A stretch of 21,338 nt of DNA, from positions 1 to 21,338 of the forward strand of contig JAQYVS010000190.1 in NCBI GenBank assembly GCA_030145365.1, in the 5' to 3' direction. Source of the DNA: Desulfofustis sp. (GTDB lineage Bacteria > Desulfobacterota > Desulfobulbia > Desulfobulbales > Desulfocapsaceae). The notes beneath the pieces were generated by a model. The model was not told the DNA's origin. It searched no databases and saw only the letters and a program-made list of their open reading frames with translations. The translations under genes and the position numbers were made by a program. Every line of letters begins with the position of its first letter. Positions within the stretch are counted from its first letter, which is position 1. Positions 7,661 through 14,220 of this stretch are shown here, one piece after another.

Positions 7661-7717
7661 AATTCTTCTGCTCTGGTTAATTCGTTCAATAATTGACACC
7701 TTATACAGGACACTACA

Positions 7718-8524
7718 ATGAGACGATACCATAGGGTTTTAACCATTGCCGGTTCAGATTCAGGTGGCGGTGCTGGCATTCAAGCCGATCTAAAGACGAT
7801 TTCGGCCTGCAGCTGTTTCGGTACCAGTGCAATTACCGCGATCACGGCACAAAACACCTTAGGAGTCACCGATATTCATCCGCTACCTATTGCAACGCTT
7901 GAGGCTCAGATCAGAGCGGTTTTGAGCGATATCGGTACAGATTCAGTGAAACTCGGTATGCTCCATTCAGTTGAAGTAATTGAATGTGTCGCAGCTATTC
8001 TTTCTGAATTCAGGATCAGCAATATCGTTCTTGATCCGGTCATGGTTGCAACCAGTGGAGATAAGCTCATTCAAGACGACGCTATAGCAGCCTTGCAGTC
8101 AAACCTGTTTCCTCTGGTAACACTTATCACGCCAAATATTGATGAAGCAGAAATTATATGGGAACAACCAATAACGGCACACAGTGACCTTCAAACGTGC
8201 GCTGAACAGCTTGGGAAACGGTTCAATCTTTCTGTTCTTGTAAAAGGCGGTCATCTTGAAAGTGAAAGGCTTGTTGACGTTCTGTATGATCGGAAAACCG
8301 ATGAAACGATCAGCATTTCAAACAAACGAATAGACACCAGAAACACTCATGGCACGGGTTGTACGCTCTCTTCAGCAATAGCTTCATTTCTGGCTCAAGG
8401 CTACTCGGTAAAAGAATCAACAGAAAAAGGTATCGGCTATGTAGCTCTCGCTATAGAAAAAGGCTCAGACTATGTGATTGGTAACGGTCATGGACCGGTT
8501 CACCATTTCCATGCGTTCTGGTAA
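7718..8524 (+). CDS. thiD: Hydroxymethylpyrimidine/phosphomethylpyrimidine kinase (ThiD)
   Basis: Ribokinase-fold kinase that phosphorylates HMP and HMP-P to HMP-PP for thiamine synthesis. At 268 residues it has normal length. Seen: AGSDSGGGAGIQADLKT (11-27) at the pyrimidine site, LDPVMVATSGDKL in the middle, TPNIDEAE, VLVKGGH, and the C-terminal anion-hole NTHGTGCTLSSAIASFLAQG. It ends GHGPVHHFHAFW, a tail common in stand-alone ThiD. ATG 7718 follows AGGAC. No TPP riboswitch is visible and no other thi gene is nearby. It heads a run of same-strand metabolic genes (61-base gap to the next), so cotranscription is possible, and the substrate could be another alcohol in that context. Plain ThiD is still by far the best call. 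Confidence 0.93.
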   Translation: MRRYHRVLTIAGSDSGGGAGIQADLKTISACSCFGTSAITAITAQNTLGVTDIHPLPIATLEAQIRAVLSDIGTDSVKLGMLHSVEVIECVAAILSEFRISNIVLDPVMVATSGDKLIQDDAIAALQSNLFPLVTLITPNIDEAEIIWEQPITAHSDLQTCAEQLGKRFNLSVLVKGGHLESERLVDVLYDRKTDETISISNKRIDTRNTHGTGCTLSSAIASFLAQGYSVKESTEKGIGYVALAIEKGSDYVIGNGHGPVHHFHAFW

Positions 8525-8585
8525 TAATACTTTTTCACGTTCTGTAGATGCTTTTACAAACAACAATACACACTGGAGATTTATC

Positions 8586-9551
8586 ATGCTGAAACTGGCA
8601 ATCATTACAAGTTTTCTTTCCCAAACCAAAGATCGATTTCACGAATATAATAAACCCCTCAACCTCGATGAAAAATTTGCCTTGCTGTCAACCATAGAAG
8701 GCTATAACGGCGTTGAGATTGTGTTTCCATACGAGGTCAATGATGTCAACGAAACGAAGGCAGCGCTCGAAAAATACAACCTGGGTGTTTCTGCAGTAAA
8801 TGTAAATGTCAAAGCCGAGCCCGAGTTTCGCAACGGCGGCCTAACCTCTCTCGAGCAAGCGGTTAGGGAAAAAGCAGTTCAATTTATAAAAGACGCTAAA
8901 GATTTTGCAGCGGGTATTGGTGCTGATAAGGTTACCTGCTGCCCATTAGGGGATGGCTATGAATTCTCCTTTCAGAATGATTACGCGCTTGCCTGGAGAC
9001 ATTTGATCGAAACTTTTTCCGAGGCAGGAGATTATCGCCGGGAAATACCCCTTTACGTCGAATACAAGCCAAGTGAAACACGAGGCCGCTGCTTTGTTGA
9101 TAGCGCCTCCAAAACACTTTGCCTGTTAAACGACATTAAAATTGAGGAAATGGGTGTCACCCTCGACTCTGGCTATTCAATGTATGGAAACGAAAATCCA
9201 GCCGAAGCGGTATCGCTTCTGGAAGCGAGTGCTTTCAAATACTATATCCATATCAACGACAATGACGGCAAATGGGATTGGGACTACTTTTGCGGCACCA
9301 AACACTATCTTGATTATGTGGAATTTCTCTACTATCTGAAAAAGTACAATTATAACGATTATTTCACCTCAGACACCTCACCTACCCGCTGGGACATCAA
9401 AGGAACCTTTGAAGCCAATAGCCGAATGACTCTAAAGATCTGGCAGATGTTTGATCGAATAGATATGCCCAGGCTCGAAGCATTGATGGCGGCCGGGGAC
9501 TATATCGAAACCTGGAAGTTTATTGAACAAAACATCTTTGCTCTCAAATAA
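8586..9551 (+). CDS. TIM-barrel sugar isomerase/epimerase-like enzyme (AP endonuclease 2 superfamily)
   Basis: Predicted metal-dependent TIM-barrel enzyme of the xylose isomerase-like/AP endonuclease family 2 group, whose members isomerise, epimerise or decarboxylate sugars and sugar acids. It has 321 residues. The likely metal ligands fall at strand ends as expected: Glu159 in YVEYKPS, Asp194 in VTLDSGYSMYG, His222 in YIHINDNDGKWDWDY and Asp263 in YFTSDTSPTRWD. The first strand reads LAIITSF, and Glu44 sits in NGVEIVFPYE. The reading frame is open further upstream, but ATG 8586 follows a good GGAGA ribosome site and starts the barrel cleanly. The kinase gene begins ten bases after its stop. 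The acid-sugar kinase beside it suggests that it supplies or consumes an oxo-acid sugar; the substrate is unknown. Confidence 0.82.
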   Translation: MLKLAIITSFLSQTKDRFHEYNKPLNLDEKFALLSTIEGYNGVEIVFPYEVNDVNETKAALEKYNLGVSAVNVNVKAEPEFRNGGLTSLEQAVREKAVQFIKDAKDFAAGIGADKVTCCPLGDGYEFSFQNDYALAWRHLIETFSEAGDYRREIPLYVEYKPSETRGRCFVDSASKTLCLLNDIKIEEMGVTLDSGYSMYGNENPAEAVSLLEASAFKYYIHINDNDGKWDWDYFCGTKHYLDYVEFLYYLKKYNYNDYFTSDTSPTRWDIKGTFEANSRMTLKIWQMFDRIDMPRLEALMAAGDYIETWKFIEQNIFALK

Positions 9552-9560
9552 AAGACGATT

Positions 9561-10970
9561 ATGAGTGATACTATCCTTGATATCAGCTATCTCGACACGC
9601 TGCCTCCAGAGTGGGTTATACACCTGATGCCCGGTATCAGAAAAAAACTTGCCAGCTCATCATACAAGATTGTTGTCCTTGACGATGATCCAACCGGAAC
9701 CCAGACGGTGCGCGACTTACCGGTATTGACCCACTGGTCGGTGGAAGGACTTGAGACAGAGTTGAGGGACAGCTATCCTGCATTTTTCATTCTGACTAAC
9801 AGCCGAAGCCTGACGCAGAAAGATGCTGTCGAACTGGCCAGGGAAATCGGCACAAACCTTCGAATGGCTTCGGAGAATACCGGTGTACGGATAGTAGTGA
9901 TCAGCCGTAGTGACTCGACACTGCGGGGACATTTTCCGGCAGAAGTCGACGCGACTGCCGATACTCTTGACAAGCAGAAACTGCCCTACCTGGTTGTCCC
10001 CTTCTTCTTGGAAGGAGGACGGTATACCATCAACGATATTCATTATGTGAAGGAAGGTGAACAACTGGTACCAGCTGCTCAGACTCCTTTTGCCCGTGAC
10101 GCAGCCTTTGGCTTCAGCCACTCCAATCTCAGAGATTACATCGAAGAAAAGACTTCAGGCACAATTCAAGCCGAAGATGTTCAATCGGTCTCTCTTGATG
10201 ACATCCGTATTGGAGGACCTAATCGGGTTGCTGAAATTTTGCGAAAGGTTTCCCCGAAAACTGCCTGTATTATCAACGCGGCCAGTTACCGGGATATGGA
10301 AGTGGTTGTGACAGCTCTAATCCAGGTGGAAAATGAGGGCTGCGAATTTCTCTATCGGACTGCCGCATCGTTCGTCCGCACCCGTACCGGACTCGATCAG
10401 GGCGAAGGACTGCTACCGGGACCTGAACTGGTCAGCCAGAGCGAAAATGGGGGCCTGTTCGTAATCGGTTCCTATGTACCAAAAACCACGAGCCAGGTGT
10501 CTGCTCTTTTCGAACAAACTGATATCGTACCTATAGAAATTCAGGTAAACGCCCTGCTGAACCCCAGCCTCAGAGAGCAAGAAATAGAACGGGTCGTTAC
10601 CACGGCCACTGAAACCCTCAAGTCCGGTCAAGATGCGGCAATCTATACCAGCCGAGAGCTTGTCACCGGAGCTGACGTTGCCTCAAGCTTGAAAATAGGT
10701 CAGACGGTATCATACAGTCTGGTAAGCATCGTTAAGGGTATCACGGTTCAGCCGCATTACCTTGTTGCCAAAGGCGGCATCACTTCAAGCGACACGGCCA
10801 CTGAAGCCTTGGGAATACAGCGAGCAATGGTTATCGGTCAGGCGTTGCCCGGAGTTCCTGCCTGGCGTTGTGGCGAGGAAACCCGCTATCCCGGTATGAC
10901 CTATATAGTTTTTCCTGGAAATGTTGGAGAAGATGACGCGCTTGCTCAACTGCAACGAAAACTAAAATAA
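9561..10970 (+). CDS. Four-carbon acid sugar kinase family protein (DUF1537, OtnK-like)
   Basis: Kinase of the DUF1537 family, whose characterised members phosphorylate D- or L-threonate, D-erythronate, 2- and 3-oxotetronates or related acid sugars. It has 469 residues, a full two-domain length. The substrate domain has DDDPTGTQTV (41-50), FILTNSRSL (76-84) and SRSDSTLRGHFPAE (115-128), then VVPFFLEGGRYTINDIHYV. The C-terminal nucleotide domain has VAKGGITSSDTA (about 412-424), PGVPAWRCGEETRYPGMTYIVFPGNVGEDDAL. All recognisable signature loops are intact. It lies ten bases after the TIM-barrel gene and 58 bases before the panB-like gene. Usual partners such as a PdxA2 dehydrogenase or class II aldolase are missing here, so the pathway is not one of the standard tetronate sets. 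Confidence 0.88.
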   Translation: MSDTILDISYLDTLPPEWVIHLMPGIRKKLASSSYKIVVLDDDPTGTQTVRDLPVLTHWSVEGLETELRDSYPAFFILTNSRSLTQKDAVELAREIGTNLRMASENTGVRIVVISRSDSTLRGHFPAEVDATADTLDKQKLPYLVVPFFLEGGRYTINDIHYVKEGEQLVPAAQTPFARDAAFGFSHSNLRDYIEEKTSGTIQAEDVQSVSLDDIRIGGPNRVAEILRKVSPKTACIINAASYRDMEVVVTALIQVENEGCEFLYRTAASFVRTRTGLDQGEGLLPGPELVSQSENGGLFVIGSYVPKTTSQVSALFEQTDIVPIEIQVNALLNPSLREQEIERVVTTATETLKSGQDAAIYTSRELVTGADVASSLKIGQTVSYSLVSIVKGITVQPHYLVAKGGITSSDTATEALGIQRAMVIGQALPGVPAWRCGEETRYPGMTYIVFPGNVGEDDALAQLQRKLK

Positions 10971-11028
10971 TTATGTGCGATACACACCTATATTCAAAAA
11001 TTAAACCAATTCACAAGGAGATGTACAC

Positions 11029-11874
11029 ATGAAGCATACCGTTAAAACAATCCAGGCAATGCGGGATAACGATGAAACCATCACCATGCTTACTGCCTAT
11101 GACTACCCAACCGCCAAGAAGGTAAATAACGCAGGTATTGATATGATTATGGTCTGAGACTCCTGCGCTATGGTAGTTCATGGTCACCCAAATACATTGA
11201 CCGCCACCATGGACATGATGGTTCTGCATTGCGCCGCCGTTTCCAGGGCCTGTGACCGGACAATGGTTATAGCCGATATGCCGTTTGGTTCGTTTCAGTA
11301 TAGTATTGAAGATACCATGAGAAATGCAGCTCGTTTCGTTACAGAAGCTACAGTTGACGGTGTCAAATTTGAAGCGACCCCCCACCATATTGAAAAAACC
11401 AAAGCCATCGTGCAAATGGGGATTCCCGTTGTCGGCCATGTTGGGCTGCATCCCCAGGCAGTCGGTGCCCTTGGCGGGCTCAAAGCCCAGGGCAGAGACA
11501 TAGAGTCTGCTCGTAAAGTTGTGTCAGAATCACTGGCAATGCAGGAAGCGGGAGCTTTTGCCATTATTTTTGAAGCCGTTCCGGCCAAACTTTCTGATTA
11601 CGTAACAAAAAAACTGGATGTACCGTCCATTAGTATCGGCGGCGGTCCTCACTGCTCAGGGCAACTTCTCGTTACTCCGGATGTACTTGGAATGTACGAC
11701 AACTTCACCCCGTCATTTGCCAAACAGTACCAAAAATTTGGCGAAGTTATGATCGACACATTCAAACTGTACAAGGAAGAAGTCCTCACCGGTAAGTTTC
11801 CCGGCGAGGAACACAGTTATAAAATGTCCGACGATGTACTTGAAATGATAGAGAAGGAATTCGGCGCAGCCTAA
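11029..11874 (+). pseudogene. PanB-like ketopantoate hydroxymethyltransferase with in-frame TGA at codon 43
   Basis: Homologous to 3-methyl-2-oxobutanoate hydroxymethyltransferase, which transfers a hydroxymethyl group from methylene-tetrahydrofolate to a 2-oxoacid. From ATG 11029, preceded by a perfect AGGAG, the frame runs TMLTAYDYPTAK, GIDMIMV, TGA (11155-11157), DSCAMVVHGHPNT, ADMPFGSFQ (metal ligand Asp83), VKFEA (Glu115), GHVGLHPQ, the catalytic-type Glu182 in FEAVPAK, SIGGGPHCSGQLL and GKFPGEEHSY. The TGA replaces the conserved glycine of VGDS, directly before metal ligand Asp44, and is one base away from GGA. The rest of the gene is undamaged. Reinitiation at 11170 would lack Asp44. 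The usual EGG after VKxE reads ATPHH, so it is a divergent member that may not make ketopantoate. A nonsense mutation, a sequence error or recoding are possible. Confidence 0.75.
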
Positions 11875-11881
11875 TCCCTCT

Positions 11882-11924
11882 ACTATCCATCACAGGGAGT
11901 CGTCGTATATGCGGGATGGATAGT
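11882..11924. terminator. First of two tandem hairpins after the panB-like gene
   Basis: A 10-base-pair stem ACTATCCATC (11882-11891) / GATGGATAGT (11915-11924) with a 23-base loop begins eight bases after the panB-like stop codon. It has no U-run. It may stabilise the transcript end or act together with the next hairpin. Confidence 0.5.
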
Positions 11925-11930
11925 GGTGTG

Positions 11931-11978
11931 CATCTGTATGGTTGTGTTACACCCCCGACACAACCATACAGATGTTTT
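11931..11978. terminator. Strong hairpin terminator, 17-bp perfect stem
   Basis: CATCTGTATGGTTGTGT (11931-11947) pairs perfectly with ACACAACCATACAGATG (11958-11974) around a ten-base C-rich loop, followed by TTTT on the plus strand. It ends the plus-strand cluster and starts directly after the stop codon of the convergent outer-membrane gene (TAA at 11977-11979), so it probably serves both strands. Confidence 0.85.
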
Positions 11979-13410
11979 AAAATCGATACTCGATTTCAAA
12001 CAACAAACGATCATTATCGCCTATATCAGAAAAGGCCGGGTAATCACCTGACTGATAGAGAACAACTCCACCTGTCAGCGTGATCGCATCGCTGAGATCA
12101 TATTCGACCTGAAATCGCTCAAACCCACCATCACTGACGATCAGACCATAGGATGAAACAAGTAAGGTAAGGTGCAGGGTATCGTTTACAAAATCACGAA
12201 CATATCTGATTGAAAACTGGTTCCAGTCTTCTTTCTGATTGTCGGGCATTTGCTCAAGCCGAGGATCAAATTCGAACAGGTGACGGTTTGCTAATTCCAG
12301 CGAAATAAGGGTATCGGTAAATCCGGAATAGTCAAAACCGATAAGCAGATCCAGTCTCGATTTATCCTCCGTTGGTAGATTCGAAAATTTCAAGCCATCC
12401 CAATAGGCTGCTTCACCCTTGATTAACCAGTTTCCAAGTGCAATATTGGTTGCCATCCCGGCCATCAAAGATTTGTCATACACGCGCCGCAAACGTAGAT
12501 CAACACGCGGGGCTTGGTTATATAGATAGCCGCCATAAACTGATATATCCCAACCACTGAAAATACCGTTTACAGCCAGGGCGGCCTGTTGATTGTCCCA
12601 ACTCACCCCAGGTTCTTCGGCCTTCGGCAGCGTCTGGTTTCCCGGATAAAATTCAGAATTATATACCGGAACTTTATTAAAACGGGGTTCATGAATCAGC
12701 ATACCGCCAAGGTTCCAGTACCCATGGAAATAATCGAGTTTGGTCATGGTAACCGGCAATCTTAGAAAACGTATATCAACCATTCCGGGCCATCTCAAAT
12801 CCAGTGGATTCAGGACATCAGTTACCCGGATGCTATCCGACTTACCCCAAACCACGATCTGCCTACCCACTTTTAAATCCAAATGGGGCGTAAGGTTTTT
12901 CATCAGATAGGCTTCATTGATCTCAAATTCTGATTCATAAAGATCAATATAGGTCTCGGTATACAGATCTCTCTGGCCGTTTAAATGATACGCCGCATCA
13001 TAAAAAGCAGTGACACCGAGTCGCCCTTTCCAACCCTCATAATCGGTGTCTGCTATCAAGTCACCAATCGTCCTGAAAAGTGACAATCCTCTATAGTCCG
13101 GCTGATTTGGGGGCGGTGCCTGATGGGAGAAGTTCAGGGTTGACTGAAGTCCAATACTGCCGGAAACATCCAGCCAATCCGGAAGTACCGAATCGGTGTT
13201 CTGTTGAGTAACAGGTCTGGATTGTTCAGGTTCTTCGAAGCCGCCGAGCAACAGTTCCAGTTCGTCACTGGATTCTTCGGCTGTATCTGAGCTCTCATCC
13301 TCAAACCCGGAGATTAAGCTGTCCAGATCCTCCTGTTGATCGCGTTCAGCACCTAAGGCACAGAAGGGGGAAATCGCAAATACCACAAGCAAAATGCTGA
13401 AATAACGCAC
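11977..13410 (-). CDS. Outer-membrane beta-barrel protein, DUF1302-like
   Basis: Exported 477-residue protein with a signal peptide (about 1-20, FCALGA). An acidic region with two copies of a LxxLLxGFE motif (28-39 and 50-61) comes next, then a long barrel of alternating strands. Recognisable family stretches are VGRQIVVWGKSD, DVLNPLDLRWPGMVDIRFLRLP and LTLLVSSYG. The protein ends LLFEIEYRF, with the terminal Phe expected for BAM-assembled barrels. DUF1302-type proteins often occur with MMPL/RND transporters and LolA-like proteins, as here, and are thought to be the outer-membrane part of an export or lipid-transfer route. The cargo is unknown. The start is GTG, overlapping the preceding stop as TAGTG, with AAAAGG upstream, so it is translationally coupled. 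It is the last gene of the tetR operon. Confidence 0.8.
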   Translation of the reverse strand: MRYFSILLVVFAISPFCALGAERDQQEDLDSLISGFEDESSDTAEESSDELELLLGGFEEPEQSRPVTQQNTDSVLPDWLDVSGSIGLQSTLNFSHQAPPPNQPDYRGLSLFRTIGDLIADTDYEGWKGRLGVTAFYDAAYHLNGQRDLYTETYIDLYESEFEINEAYLMKNLTPHLDLKVGRQIVVWGKSDSIRVTDVLNPLDLRWPGMVDIRFLRLPVTMTKLDYFHGYWNLGGMLIHEPRFNKVPVYNSEFYPGNQTLPKAEEPGVSWDNQQAALAVNGIFSGWDISVYGGYLYNQAPRVDLRLRRVYDKSLMAGMATNIALGNWLIKGEAAYWDGLKFSNLPTEDKSRLDLLIGFDYSGFTDTLISLELANRHLFEFDPRLEQMPDNQKEDWNQFSIRYVRDFVNDTLHLTLLVSSYGLIVSDGGFERFQVEYDLSDAITLTGGVVLYQSGDYPAFSDIGDNDRLLFEIEYRF

Positions 13411-14219
13411 TACAAACCTTTTTCCAGCTGCCGGACAGAGAAGAACGATTCCTCCATATCCTGGTTGAATTGTATATTTTCTGATTTCAATACGGTTCGA
13501 TGCAGGGTTCTCTTTTTTCTGGTGCTTTTCATCCAGATCTCAGTAGCCACCCAGATTTCATCGATTTTTTCGATATTTTTTGCCTCCATATACTTTATTT
13601 TGTTGCCCTTCTGTAATACATGAATCGCTCTGACCACCATATAATTATCCTGTTGCACATAAACGATGGACTTTTTATAGCCGTATCGATCCTCAACAAC
13701 CTTTGATACAGGCATAGCCTCAATCAGCCAAACATCCTTACCGCCAACGACGTCTTCTTTAAGAAGTGTATAGCTCCATTCATCAAGAACACGCCTGGTC
13801 ATATCAGCATAGGAAAAATCAGACCCCATAAAGGATGAGGATTTGTCTGAGCTGGCAATACGTTTGGTCTTTCGCAAATCCGGCAGATAAAGCCATTGAT
13901 CATCGTCTTTTTCACCTCCGTAGTAATCATAGGTCAAAAATCCTGTATCTTTTACATCGGCAGGTGCCAGAAAAAACTGCATTCGAAGCGTGTCGCGTCC
14001 TTTGTCTTTAGAAAACATCCTGATCGTACGCTTGCGCTCGTTTCCATTCTGATCGATCAAGGTCATCACATTATCTGCCATCTGGTTATCGCCGTCATCG
14101 CGGGCATCTACCTGCTCCATAACCCACCGTGGATCGACTGGATCCGCTTCGCCATACTGAGCCATTCCAAGTGATAAAACGATAAACAAAACAGATCCCA
14201 ATCGACATACATTATTCAT
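13410..14219 (-). CDS. Periplasmic LolA-like protein (outer membrane lipoprotein-sorting family)
   Basis: Secreted 269-residue protein with a signal peptide (about 1-25, VLFIVLSLGMAQYGEA). The mature part matches the LolA-like family (PF17131 type) found beside MMPL/RND pumps: MTLIDQNGNERKRTIRMFSKDKGRDTLRMQFFLAP, TGFLTYDYY, DDQWLYLPDLRKTKRIASSDKSSSFMGSDFSYADM and the end EESFFSVRQLEKGL. The fold is a half-open barrel able to shield a hydrophobic ligand. It probably carries a lipid or other apolar cargo between the inner-membrane transporter and the outer-membrane barrel. It is not LolA itself. It starts one base after the RND gene stop, with AGGAGA overlapping that gene's end, and its own stop overlaps the barrel gene start. 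Confidence 0.83.
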   Translation of the reverse strand: MNNVCRLGSVLFIVLSLGMAQYGEADPVDPRWVMEQVDARDDGDNQMADNVMTLIDQNGNERKRTIRMFSKDKGRDTLRMQFFLAPADVKDTGFLTYDYYGGEKDDDQWLYLPDLRKTKRIASSDKSSSFMGSDFSYADMTRRVLDEWSYTLLKEDVVGGKDVWLIEAMPVSKVVEDRYGYKKSIVYVQQDNYMVVRAIHVLQKGNKIKYMEAKNIEKIDEIWVATEIWMKSTRKKRTLHRTVLKSENIQFNQDMEESFFSVRQLEKGL

Positions 14220-14220
14220 A

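Noticed and set aside
7565..7717. Possible TPP riboswitch before thiD
   Set aside because: The conserved TPP aptamer cores (such as CTGAGA) are not seen, and the leader is only about 150 bases.
8478..8585. Upstream extension of the TIM-barrel gene overlapping thiD
   Set aside because: The first 36 codons overlap the thiD end and resemble nothing; ATG 8586 has a GGAGA site.
11155..11157. Alternative genetic code with TGA as glycine
   Set aside because: The other long genes in the window contain no in-frame TGA and several end at TGA, so TGA is a stop here.
11155..11200. Selenocysteine insertion at the panB TGA
   Set aside because: The hairpin after the TGA is short with wobble pairs, the residue aligned is a strictly conserved glycine, and no selenoprotein of this family is known to me. 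It is kept only as a minor option in the finding.
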